From positions 1 through 6,997 of the forward strand of contig JBAXDX010000115.1 in assembly GCA_037140715.1 (NCBI GenBank): 6,997 nucleotides of DNA. The letters run 5' to 3'. The notes beneath the pieces were generated by a model, which was given only the letters and a program-made list of their open reading frames with translations, ran no database searches and was not told where the DNA came from. Below are positions 1 through 6,521 of the stretch, piece after piece (the stretch's first letter is position 1; each line of letters starts with the position of its first letter). The translations under genes were made by a program, and so were the position numbers. Source of the stretch: JAUZPB01 sp037140715. Lineage in GTDB: Bacteria > Bacteroidota > Ignavibacteria > Ignavibacteriales > SURF-24.

Positions 1-59
1 ATATCTATTGAAGCAATAATCATATTTTTTTTATATTTTTGGAAAAAGGATATTCAATT

Positions 60-587
60 ATGCAAAATCTTGGTAAACTTTCAAAATTTTTTCTTTATCT
101 GGCAGCTCTCAGCTGTGTCTTATGGTTTGGAGGTTATTTTTCGCGGATACTGCTTATGTATCAGATATTTGGTCCGAAAGATTTACTTCTTAAACCTTAT
201 GTTACAGACCAGAATCTTGGCGGAATATTTATCACCTTGAACAGTGCCGTATCGTTCACTATGACATTTTATACTTCGTTCATTGTATCTTTTGCCATAT
301 TCATACTGACTTCAAAGATAAAACTTAAAGAAGAAGGATGGCTGTTTATCATTATGATGATAGTTATCATTACGGCTCCTTTTGAATTATATTTAATGTC
401 TTATGATTATAAAATTGCCTATAACGTTTTCTATAACACAATGTTACCACGTGATGTTTTAGCTCTGTATGTCAGGCGTATAAAAGTAATTAACAGTTTC
501 CCTCTGATTGAGATATTTTCTTACTGTGCAATAATATTTTTATTTGTTTTTCAGCCCCTCAGATATAAAAAAACAAATGAAGCTTAA
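60..587 (+). CDS. Hypothetical four-helix integral membrane protein
   Basis: I do not recognise this 175-residue protein. Four hydrophobic segments are visible, at about residues 8-35, 59-84, 94-114 and 147-165. The short loops and a basic C-terminal tail (RYKKTNEA) suggest an inner-membrane protein with no large soluble domain and no obvious catalytic motif. The start is placed at ATG 60 rather than the in-frame TTG at 39, because an AAGGA ribosome-binding site (46-50) sits 9 nt before the ATG and would lie inside the longer reading. Its 3' end overlaps the next gene by 11 nt, so it is probably the first gene of a short operon with the 90-residue protein and aroQ. A functional link to aromatic biosynthesis is not evident from its sequence. 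The start of the operon may lie left of the window. Coding status is well supported; function is unknown. Confidence 0.8.
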   Translation: MQNLGKLSKFFLYLAALSCVLWFGGYFSRILLMYQIFGPKDLLLKPYVTDQNLGGIFITLNSAVSFTMTFYTSFIVSFAIFILTSKIKLKEEGWLFIIMMIVIITAPFELYLMSYDYKIAYNVFYNTMLPRDVLALYVRRIKVINSFPLIEIFSYCAIIFLFVFQPLRYKKTNEA

Positions 588-849
588 AGAGAAAGAATTT
601 GAAGAAATACTAAAAGAACTTTTAGCCCTGTCCTCCGAACTTGGCTCTACGATACGGTTCGAAAAAGGGGATTTTAAGGGAGGCTATTGCCTGCTCAGGG
701 ATTCAAAGGTAATTGTTATAAATAAGATGGCGAATACTCAGAGAAAAATAATGATTTTATCAGCCGCGCTTAAAGAACTGGGCATCGACCGGATATACCT
801 TACTCCCAGGATTCGCGAAGTCATGAATGAAATGAACGAGGAAAAATGA
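577..849 (+). CDS. Conserved-looking hypothetical protein, 90 aa, upstream of aroQ
   Basis: This is a small soluble protein without signal peptide or membrane segment. It opens with a charged helix (about residues 2-22), followed by a block at 26-50 that looks like a beta-rich core (IRFEKGDFKGGYCLLRDSKV onward). A second helix (about 52-69) and a proline-containing stretch ending in a charged tail (78-90) complete it. ATG 577 is preferred to the in-frame TTG at 544: it overlaps the upstream gene by 11 nt, whereas TTG 544 would give a 44-nt overlap. No strong Shine-Dalgarno precedes ATG 577, which fits reinitiation after the upstream stop. The gene ends in an ATGA overlap with aroQ, so the two are very likely translationally coupled. 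The regular core suggests a conserved family, but I cannot name one and propose no activity. Confidence 0.78.
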   Translation: MKLKEKEFEEILKELLALSSELGSTIRFEKGDFKGGYCLLRDSKVIVINKMANTQRKIMILSAALKELGIDRIYLTPRIREVMNEMNEEK

Positions 850-1274
850 AGTTCCTGATACTTAACGGTCCAAACCTGAATCTTCTTGGCTCCAGAGATA
901 ACAGCCGGTATGGTTCATTAACTCTCGCGGATATTGAACTACTGGTTAAGAAGGAATATCCGGAGGATTACATAGAGTTTTTTCAGTCGAATCATGAAGG
1001 AGAGCTTGTTGACAAAATTCAGAAAGCTGAAACCTGTTTTGACGGACTTGTTATTAATCCGGGAGGATATGCTCACACGTCTGTCGCCATTAAGGATGCT
1101 CTTGATGAGTCAAAGATTCCCAAAGTAGAGGTTCATCTTTCCAACCTTTCAGCGCGGGAGAGTTACAGGCAGGTTTGCCTGACTGCATCGGTATGCAACG
1201 GGTATCTTTCGGGTTTCAAAGAAAAGGGTTATCTGGCTGCTGTATTTTTAATCAGGAAGATTTTAGACACCTGA
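846..1274 (+). CDS. aroQ: 3-dehydroquinate dehydratase, type II (AroQ)
   Basis: This enzyme of the shikimate pathway converts 3-dehydroquinate to 3-dehydroshikimate in the cytosol. At 142 residues it has the usual length of the type II family, which forms dodecamers and works without a Schiff base. The family signatures are intact: NGPNLNLLG at residues 7-15, the flexible-lid arginine R17 and catalytic tyrosine Y22 in SRDNSRYG, QSNHEGELVDKIQ at 47-59, N71 and H77 in NPGGYAHTS, and EVHLSNLSARESYR at 95-108. The last block supplies H97, S99, R104 and R108 of the substrate pocket. The start codon is inside the ATGA overlap with the preceding gene (846-849), so expression depends at least partly on upstream translation. 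No convincing terminator follows. The gene appears complete and functional; no other shikimate gene is in view. Confidence 0.97.
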   Translation: MKFLILNGPNLNLLGSRDNSRYGSLTLADIELLVKKEYPEDYIEFFQSNHEGELVDKIQKAETCFDGLVINPGGYAHTSVAIKDALDESKIPKVEVHLSNLSARESYRQVCLTASVCNGYLSGFKEKGYLAAVFLIRKILDT

Positions 1275-1390
1275 TTAAAATTAACAAACGGCAGATTCCG
1301 GAAAATCAAAAAAAAAAGAAAATATCTTTTAAGAAGTTCAATGTAATTATTTATTTTTTAATAAATTAGCAACATTAGTTTATTCTGTTC

Positions 1391-1419
1391 TTGAATTCGA
1401 GTTTCTAAATAATTATTTT
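1391..1419 (+). promoter_or_regulatory. Possible promoter for the MerR-tRNA unit
   Basis: TTGAAT (1391-1396) and TATTTT (1414-1419) lie 17 nt apart upstream of the GTG start at 1446, each matching the housekeeping -35 and -10 consensus at four of six positions. A short dyad, GTTCT at 1420-1424 and AGAAC at 1438-1442, lies between this site and the start codon and could be an operator. The rest of the 171-nt gap (1275-1445) is AT-rich with an A-tract near 1309 and shows no clear aroQ terminator. In DNA this AT-rich such matches arise easily, so this is only a candidate. Confidence 0.25.
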
Positions 1420-1445
1420 GTTCTGCAAGATTTTAGAAGAACAAA

Positions 1446-1835
1446 GTGAAAGAACAGGGAATAAAAAAATTATATTATTCGATCAGCGAGGTTAGCAAAA
1501 TTGCCGGACTTGAGCAATATATTTTAAGATACTGGGAAAGTGAATTCAATGAACTTAATCCTTCTAAAAACAGGGCGGGTAACAGAGTTTATACGAATAA
1601 GGATATTCAGGTTATCCTTAGAATAAAGAAGTTGCTGAAGGACGAGAAATACACGATTGAGGGTGCAAAAAAAATAATAAAGGAGCCTGAGATTAAACGG
1701 CTGGGAGTCTCTGATGTCATTGAGCCGGAAAAACCTCCTGAAGTTGTGATGCTGAATGTAACTGTTAATGAATTGTACCGGAGAGATCTTGAAGAAATAA
1801 AAGATTTCCTGAAATATTTGTTGCTCAGATTATAA
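1446..1835 (+). CDS. Short MerR-family transcriptional regulator
   Basis: This 129-residue DNA-binding protein has the winged helix-turn-helix of the MerR family at its N-terminus. Residues 10-31 (YYSISEVSKIAGLEQYILRYWE) hold the helix-turn-helix, NRVYTNKDI (46-54) the wing, and about 56-78 the following helix with the usual KKLLKDEKYTIEGAKK pattern. Beyond residue 95 is a proline-containing linker and a short helix (about 106-127) that would serve dimerisation. There is no effector domain and no cysteine anywhere, so a metal- or thiol-sensing role like classic MerR, CueR or SoxR is unlikely. The GTG at 1446 is the only reasonable start: an in-frame TAG lies at 1434-1436 and no ATG occurs before the domain. 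A weak AGAAG (1435-1439) could be its ribosome-binding site. The tRNA-Pro begins 8 nt after the stop. Targets are unknown. Confidence 0.88.
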   Translation: MKEQGIKKLYYSISEVSKIAGLEQYILRYWESEFNELNPSKNRAGNRVYTNKDIQVILRIKKLLKDEKYTIEGAKKIIKEPEIKRLGVSDVIEPEKPPEVVMLNVTVNELYRRDLEEIKDFLKYLLLRL

Positions 1836-1843
1836 TAAAATAT

Positions 1844-1917
1844 CGGAACGTGGCGCAGCCCGGTAGCGTACTTGAATGGGGTTCAAGGGGTCGCGGGTTC
1901 AAATCCCGCCGTTCCGA
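1844..1917 (+). tRNA. tRNA-Pro (anticodon GGG)
   Basis: The 74-nt cloverleaf is complete. Acceptor CGGAACG (1844-1850) pairs with CGTTCCG (1910-1916), followed by discriminator A1917. The anticodon stem CTTGA (1871-1875) pairs with TCAAG (1883-1887) around loop ATGGGGT, placing anticodon GGG at 1878-1880 with G at position 37. The T arm is GCGGG-TTCAAAT-CCCGC. C1:G72 with A73 is the known identity pattern of bacterial tRNA-Pro. The 3' CCA is not encoded. It reads CCC and CCU codons. It lies 8 nt after the MerR-type gene and 32 nt before a terminator, so it is probably processed from a shared transcript. Confidence 0.97.
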
Positions 1918-1948
1918 CATATAATTGTTATGTCAGCAATATTCTGTC

Positions 1949-1977
1949 AGCTGAATGTTAAAGTTCAGCTTTTTTTT
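1949..1977 (+). terminator. Intrinsic terminator after MerR-tRNA unit
   Basis: A 7-bp stem, AGCTGAA (1949-1955) with TTCAGCT (1964-1970), encloses an 8-nt loop and is followed directly by seven T residues (1971-1977). It lies 32 nt after the tRNA-Pro and should end the merR-tRNA transcript. Confidence 0.85.
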
Positions 1978-2325
1978 GTCCATTTTTAACTTTATAATTT
2001 TTAATCCTGCCCGTAATGGTTCTTTTTCATAATGACAACTTAAAACCCTGAGTATAAACCTGATAACAGGTCTGAAAAAATAAACTGACTATCTGTCCGG
2101 TAATTATTTGCTTAAATAAGCATGGCTGTAATGGTTGCGAACTCTGTTTTATTACTTTTTTGTTAATTCTTAATTTATATATTTTTCGTAAAATGAGTAT
2201 GGATTTTTCCTGTTCATTTTATTAATTTAAACAACCGGTTTAATTATAATTGTATGAATTTTGTATATTTGGAAATGTATTTTCTTTTTTATTAACTAGT
2301 CATTTATTCGAATTATGAGGCATGA
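1978..2325. other. Non-coding stretch upstream of the chemoreceptor gene
   Basis: These 348 nt contain no plausible gene on either strand. Two short dyads are visible: ACCTG-ATAA-CAGGT (2058-2071) and TGCTTA-AA-TAAGCA (2109-2122). Either could be a protein-binding site or part of a leader; neither is followed by a T-tract. The sequence becomes very AT-rich from 2150 on. A TATATTTG at 2264-2271 resembles the Bacteroidota -7 element (TAnnTTTG) and is correctly placed for the downstream gene, but no TTTG partner stands about 19 nt upstream of it. The ribosome-binding site of the chemoreceptor is GAGG at 2317-2320. I see no recognisable riboswitch. Confidence 0.5.
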
Positions 2326-4341
2326 ATGAAAATCTCCATCTCAAAACAAACAGGTATTATAATTGCTCTTACACTGCTTATTACTCTGAGCATAATGCTC
2401 TATACGCTTCTGACAATTCAGCATAACCAACAGATGAACTCAACTAAAGAAGAAGCCAATAATACAAGCCAGATTATTATAAAATCACTTATTTTTTCGA
2501 TGGGTAACGGTATTTTAGATATTCAGCCATTTATTGAAAAAACAAAGGATCTTCAGAATCTTGCCGAACTTTCTATTCACGCCTCCGATAAAATCAGAAG
2601 CGGATCGGAAATACAAATGGATGAAAAGGAAAGAGCGGTGTTCATGAGTACCAAACCTGACTCATTTACAGAGATTTTCAATAATACTCCTGTCTTTACA
2701 ACTATTAAACCAATACTTGCTGATGAACTATGCAACAGTTGTCATAACAGTAAAACCGGAGAACCCCTGGCTATAGTCAGCGTGCGTTTTTCTCTGGCTC
2801 ACATGGATTCCGAATTCTATAGCCAGATCGAAATTGCTGTCATACTCGCTGCAATTGCCATTCTGCTTACATATTTTATATCAATGTTTTTCATGAAAAA
2901 GAATATAATTAATGACCTTCATAAGTCAATCTCAAATATCAGACTATTATCCAGTGGCGATGTACATCAGGGCGAAGAGCTTAAAAACAGGGAAGATGAA
3001 ATAGGCGAGCTTAATAAAGCACTTTTGAAACTTCGGAGAAGTATGGCAGAACGCGCTAAAATTGGCGCACACTTTGCCGAAGGGTTTATTGAAGATGATA
3101 TTATTTTGTTGTCTGATAACGATGTGCTCGGCGAAAGCTTTCAGACTATTAAGTCCAGCCTGAAAAATCTGGTAAATGATGCCAAGGCTCTCTCCCAGCA
3201 TTCGGTTGATGGCAATCTTGATTTCAGGATTAATCCTGAGAAGCATAAGGGCGAATTCATGGAGGTTATCAAAGGGATTAACAATACATTGGACTCGCTT
3301 GAAGAGCCGATTGCCGAAGGCATTGAAGTACTCCAGAAAATGGCTCAGGGCGATTTTACAGCCAGAATTACAAGTTCATACAAGGGTGATCATTCGCTTA
3401 TTAAGAATAATATAAATCTCGTTTCTGAATCGCTTTGTCAGGCAATGATTGAAGTCGATGAGGCTGTTAATGCAACCGCAAGTGCTGCAAGTCAAATATC
3501 CGCTTCAGCCGAGCAAATGGCAGTAGGTAGCCATGAACAGGCACAGCAAACCAGCGAAATTGCAGGTGCCGTTGAGCAGATGACAAAAACAATTATTCAG
3601 AGCAACAAAAATGCGACCGATGCTTCTGATAACTCAAAGCTTGCAAGTGCCGGAGCTAAGAAAGGGCAGCTTAAAGTAACTGAGACTAAGGAAGGTATTA
3701 GAAAAATCGTAGCTTCAACAAAGCTGACAGGCGAAAAAATTACCGCACTTGGCCGGAAAACTCTTCAGATAGGCGAGATTACCCAGGTTATCGATGATAT
3801 TGCCGACCAGACAAATTTACTGGCTCTGAATGCGGCAATTGAAGCTGCAAGAGCAGGCGAGCAGGGAAGAGGCTTTGCTGTCGTTGCCGATGAGGTCAGG
3901 AAACTTGCTGAACGCACTACTAAAGCTACCAGGGAAATAGCCAATACTATTAAAGAAATTCAAAACGAAAGTGTGGAAGTCGATGAATCCATGGGGCAGG
4001 CTGTTAGTGCTGTAGAAACAGGAATGAAGTTAACCGAGGATGTGGCTGCTTCCTTAAATCATATTCTTAATATAAATGAAAAGGTAAATCACATGATCGA
4101 AGATCTTGCCAAATCGGTTGAAGAACAGTCTAATTCCGCTGAAATGATTTACCAGAATATCGAAGGCATCAGCAGCGTTACCAATGAAAATGCCAATGGA
4201 ACCCAGCAGATTGCAAGATCAACTGAGGACTTAAACAGGCTTGCATTGAATCTCCAGCATCTGATAGGCAGGTTTAAATTTACTAATCACAAGGCAGCTT
4301 CTCTTCAGAAAAGAGACAATAAATATATTGCCAGATATTAA
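2326..4341 (+). CDS. Methyl-accepting chemotaxis protein with periplasmic c-type haem sensor domain
   Basis: This 671-residue transmembrane chemoreceptor would signal to a CheA-CheW array. The first membrane helix spans about 9-31, a periplasmic sensor domain about 32-166, and the second membrane helix 168-190. The sensor domain contains CNSCH (136-140), a CXXCH site for covalent haem attachment with H140 as axial ligand. Next come HAMP-type linkers: a first HAMP at 191-243 with REDEIGEL, then apparent further repeats near 244-283, 284-328 and 329-380. The signalling coiled coil follows, and its hairpin tip (about 485-525) includes QTNLLALNAAIEAARAGE (495-512) and GRGFAVVADEVRKLAER. No C-terminal NWETF-like tether for CheR/CheB is present. 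GAGG (2317-2320) lies 5 nt before the ATG. Geobacter chemoreceptors with periplasmic c-haem domains are the known precedent, so redox, O2, NO or CO sensing is inferred; the ligand is unknown. No che genes are in the window. Confidence 0.95.
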   Translation: MKISISKQTGIIIALTLLITLSIMLYTLLTIQHNQQMNSTKEEANNTSQIIIKSLIFSMGNGILDIQPFIEKTKDLQNLAELSIHASDKIRSGSEIQMDEKERAVFMSTKPDSFTEIFNNTPVFTTIKPILADELCNSCHNSKTGEPLAIVSVRFSLAHMDSEFYSQIEIAVILAAIAILLTYFISMFFMKKNIINDLHKSISNIRLLSSGDVHQGEELKNREDEIGELNKALLKLRRSMAERAKIGAHFAEGFIEDDIILLSDNDVLGESFQTIKSSLKNLVNDAKALSQHSVDGNLDFRINPEKHKGEFMEVIKGINNTLDSLEEPIAEGIEVLQKMAQGDFTARITSSYKGDHSLIKNNINLVSESLCQAMIEVDEAVNATASAASQISASAEQMAVGSHEQAQQTSEIAGAVEQMTKTIIQSNKNATDASDNSKLASAGAKKGQLKVTETKEGIRKIVASTKLTGEKITALGRKTLQIGEITQVIDDIADQTNLLALNAAIEAARAGEQGRGFAVVADEVRKLAERTTKATREIANTIKEIQNESVEVDESMGQAVSAVETGMKLTEDVAASLNHILNINEKVNHMIEDLAKSVEEQSNSAEMIYQNIEGISSVTNENANGTQQIARSTEDLNRLALNLQHLIGRFKFTNHKAASLQKRDNKYIARY

Positions 4342-4377
4342 TACCTGCGGAAAATCATAAGACTGCTTTAAAATATA

Positions 4378-4413
4378 AAAGTCCGGATTGAAATTTTTCA
4401 ATCCGGACTTTTT
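4378..4413. terminator. Bidirectional intrinsic terminator between convergent genes
   Basis: GTCCGGATTG (4381-4390) pairs perfectly with CAATCCGGAC (4399-4408) around an 8-nt loop, and flanking AAA/TTT pairs extend the stem to 13 bp. A T-run (4409-4413) follows on the plus strand and an A-rich run (4371-4380) precedes it, giving a T-rich tail on the minus strand too. It lies 36 nt after the chemoreceptor stop and 33 nt beyond the kinase stop, so it can end both converging transcripts. Confidence 0.93.
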
Positions 4414-4446
4414 AATTTCATGACTAATCTTTTTAAACTGAATCAG

Positions 4447-6222
4447 TTATAAACCGGACAACGGATTCATTCCGAATGATATTTCTACCGACAGCCCATT
4501 ATTATTACTAAGTATTACCTGACCATTTATTTGTTCGGTCAGCAACATAACAAGTTTAAGACCTATACTCTCTGCTTTCTCAAAATCATATTCCGCCGGC
4601 AGACTAATACCGTTGTCAGCTACTTTCAAAATTACATTATCATTATTCTGCTTAAGTTCAATTTCAATAATACCCTGCTCAGAACGGCCGAATGCGTATT
4701 TCATAGCATTTGAAAGAAGTTCGTTTAATATTAGTCCGAGAGCGCTGGCGCGTTTGGAATCAATGATTACCTTTTCAAGATTTGTTACTAATTCTACCTT
4801 CTCCGGACTGAGGCTGTATGTTTTTACCAAAGCACCTGCAAGGTCTGTTATATATGAATCAAGTTCAATTGAATCAGGATGTGCTGAGTTATAAAGATTC
4901 TCATATATTCTTGTCATTGTCCGTATGCGGTTCTGTGTTTCCGTAAAAATATCCTTTGCTTTCTGTTCGCTGAGACCTTCCTGGGAAATAGCAAGCAGAT
5001 TCGACAGTGCAGTAAGATTATTCTTAATCCTGTGCTGTAATTCATGCAGTAAAACATCTCTCTCCTTAGCCACATTCCGGAGCTTTTCTTCTGCTTCTTT
5101 TTTTTCGGTAATATCCCTCATAAAGCAGGCTATTCTTTCCGCATGAGGCATTAATGTTACGCTGTTTTCCACCTCTACAATAGTTCCGTCTTTTCTTCTG
5201 TGCTTTGATTCAAAACGGTCATACCCTTGTGCTATTATTTTTCTGATTCTGTTCTCTATTATCTCCTGATTTTCCAATGCTTCAATATCGGCAACTGAGA
5301 GCGTTAAAAACTCTTCTCTTGAATAACCAAGTACCTTCAGGTAGGAATCATTCACATCAAGGATTTTACCAGACATATCCACAAGATAATACCCGTCCAT
5401 CGAAGTGTTCGAAAGAACTTTATACTGTTCGGCAAGGTCATTTATTGACTTACGCGCAAGTTTTTTATCAGTAATGTCCTCAATTGTTCCGACCATTTTT
5501 AAAGGAATCCCCTGGTCGTTATAAGTAACTGCACCTCTGCCATGCATCCAAAGAATTGTACTGTCATTCGGTCTGAGTATTCTGTAGTCCTTGTCAAAAT
5601 TTTCATGTTTAATAATAATCTGTTCGAAATACTCATTCATCATTTGCTTATCTTTCGGATGAACAAGTGCAAGCCATCCTTCAACACTTTTGTCATAGGT
5701 TTTGTCTATGCCAAAAATATAATCAAATATGGGCGAACTTTCCCAGATTCCTGTAGAAAAATTAAGTAAATAACTGCCTACGCGGCCTATTGCCTGTGAT
5801 TCGTTAATCCAGTAATCATGTTCAATCAGCTCCTGATATGCCTTATGTAGTTTAAACGCCATTTTCATCGAGGCTAATAAAACTGTATTGGTCGAATCTT
5901 TAACTACATATCCGTATGAAGATATTTTCTCAGTTTTTTCAACGATTTCTTTTTCTGTATGAGAAGAGAGGAAAAGTATAGGGACATTATAGTTACAGAG
6001 AATTATTTCGGAAGCCCGAGTGCCGTCAATCCCTTCGCCGAGGTCAATGTCCATTAGTATAAGGTCAATCACGCTTTTTTGGGAATATATGGTATCAACT
6101 GCTTCTTCACCACTTTGAGCGCAGATTACATTGTAACCTTCTCTCTTCAGCCACGCAGAACGGAGTAAAGAAATAATTGCTTCGTCTTCTACAAGTAGAA
6201 TTGTTTTTGCTGTTTCAGACAT
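4447..6222 (-). CDS. Cytosolic hybrid sensor kinase: REC-PAS-PAS-HisKA_2-HATPase
   Basis: This 591-residue protein has no membrane segment or signal peptide. An N-terminal receiver domain (about 6-125) keeps the acidic pocket (E12-D13), the phospho-acceptor D58 in LILMDIDLG, a serine at 86/87 (LFLSS) and K108 in VVKDS. Two PAS domains follow, about 141-253 (ending VGTIEDITDKK) and 262-373 (ending MRDITEKK), then a short coiled linker. The HisKA_2 dimerisation domain has H397 in LQHRIKNNL, and the ATPase domain shows the N box (N500, N505), DNG at 536-538 and SIGLKLV at 552-558. All key residues are present, so autophosphorylation is expected. A kinase with an N-terminal receiver is usually controlled by an upstream phosphodonor; no partner kinase or output regulator is nearby. 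The start is ATG 6222, set by AGGAG six nt upstream; an in-frame TTG at 6246 is rejected. Neither PAS ligand is predictable. Confidence 0.94.
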   Translation of the reverse strand: MSETAKTILLVEDEAIISLLRSAWLKREGYNVICAQSGEEAVDTIYSQKSVIDLILMDIDLGEGIDGTRASEIILCNYNVPILFLSSHTEKEIVEKTEKISSYGYVVKDSTNTVLLASMKMAFKLHKAYQELIEHDYWINESQAIGRVGSYLLNFSTGIWESSPIFDYIFGIDKTYDKSVEGWLALVHPKDKQMMNEYFEQIIIKHENFDKDYRILRPNDSTILWMHGRGAVTYNDQGIPLKMVGTIEDITDKKLARKSINDLAEQYKVLSNTSMDGYYLVDMSGKILDVNDSYLKVLGYSREEFLTLSVADIEALENQEIIENRIRKIIAQGYDRFESKHRRKDGTIVEVENSVTLMPHAERIACFMRDITEKKEAEEKLRNVAKERDVLLHELQHRIKNNLTALSNLLAISQEGLSEQKAKDIFTETQNRIRTMTRIYENLYNSAHPDSIELDSYITDLAGALVKTYSLSPEKVELVTNLEKVIIDSKRASALGLILNELLSNAMKYAFGRSEQGIIEIELKQNNDNVILKVADNGISLPAEYDFEKAESIGLKLVMLLTEQINGQVILSNNNGLSVEISFGMNPLSGL

Positions 6223-6228
6223 TACTAT

Positions 6229-6233
6229 CTCCT
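6229..6233 (-). promoter_or_regulatory. Ribosome-binding site fixing the kinase start
   Basis: On the minus strand AGGAG occupies 6233-6229, with 6 nt before the ATG at 6222-6220. A start at the upstream in-frame TTG (6246) would place this site inside the coding sequence, so the ATG is the better choice. Confidence 0.85.
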
Positions 6234-6340
6234 GGTATAATTTCAAAATATTTTAATATAAACCAAAACAAAAATATTTTATAAAAAATAAATCTATCAG
6301 AGTAACCTTAACCTGTTTTAATATAGTCTGTCAGTTTCAT

Positions 6341-6434
6341 CTGTATTTTTCATAATCGTACTCTTAATTATAATCATACCAGTCCGGGAATAAGATTATG
6401 GTTATGATTAAGAGTACAATTATGAAAGATACAG
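6341..6434 (+). repeat. 38-bp near-perfect inverted repeat (large hairpin)
   Basis: Bases 6341-6378 pair with 6397-6434 around an 18-nt loop (CCAGTCCGGGAATAAGAT). Of 38 positions, 34 are Watson-Crick and three are T-G (6347/6428, 6369/6406, 6374/6401), which would be U-G wobbles in a plus-strand RNA. Only C6357/A6418 is a true mismatch. No T-tract follows, so it is not a standard terminator. It could be a transposon-type hairpin, a structured RNA or a cruciform-forming site. It lies about 120-215 nt upstream of the kinase start on the opposite strand. Confidence 0.9.
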
Positions 6435-6476
6435 GCAGGGTATATATCTGTTCAAACAACTAACCGGCTTTGTAAC

Positions 6477-6497
6477 CGGCGGTTTATACCCCCGCCG
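6477..6497. repeat. GC-rich short hairpin
   Basis: CGGCGG (6477-6482) pairs with CCGCCG (6492-6497) around a 9-nt loop. AACCGGC occurs twice just here (6462-6468 and 6474-6480). The pocket of G+C stands out from AT-rich surroundings. The downstream sequence (TCCCGCATAATTT) is not a T-tract, so a terminator role is unlikely on the plus strand. Confidence 0.5.
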
Positions 6498-6505
6498 TCC
6501 CGCAT

Positions 6506-6521
6506 AATTTAAATTTAAATT
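6506..6521. repeat. 16-bp perfect AT palindrome
   Basis: AATTTAAATTTAAATT is a perfect 16-bp palindrome, flanked on both sides by GCAT (6502-6505 and 6522-6525). It could be a protein-binding or easily melted site, but a simple AT palindrome in AT-rich DNA is weak evidence. Confidence 0.45.

Noticed and set aside
34..41. TATTTTTG as a Bacteroidota-type -7 element (TAnnTTTG), with similar hits at 2264-2271 (plus) and 6276-6269 (minus).
   Set aside because: None has a TTTG-like element at about 19 nt upstream, and the first would place the transcript start on the ribosome-binding site. Such strings are frequent in AT-rich DNA.
1175..1369. Open frame overlapping the end of aroQ in another frame.
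   Set aside because: It is a shadow of aroQ that runs on into low-complexity AT-rich sequence, with no ribosome-binding site or recognisable content.
1978..2325. A c-di-GMP or other riboswitch upstream of the chemoreceptor.
   Set aside because: The conserved cores I would expect are absent; only two short dyads are present.
6452..6504. A tRNA-Thr-like 3' half: TTTGTAA resembling an anticodon loop, then a GC stem and GTCCCGCA resembling an acceptor end, possibly an attachment-site remnant.
   Set aside because: The anticodon stem lacks a base needed to pair, the T loop would be 9 nt with no TTC motif, and no matching 5' half or D arm exists upstream. It is at best a decayed fragment and cannot be told from chance.
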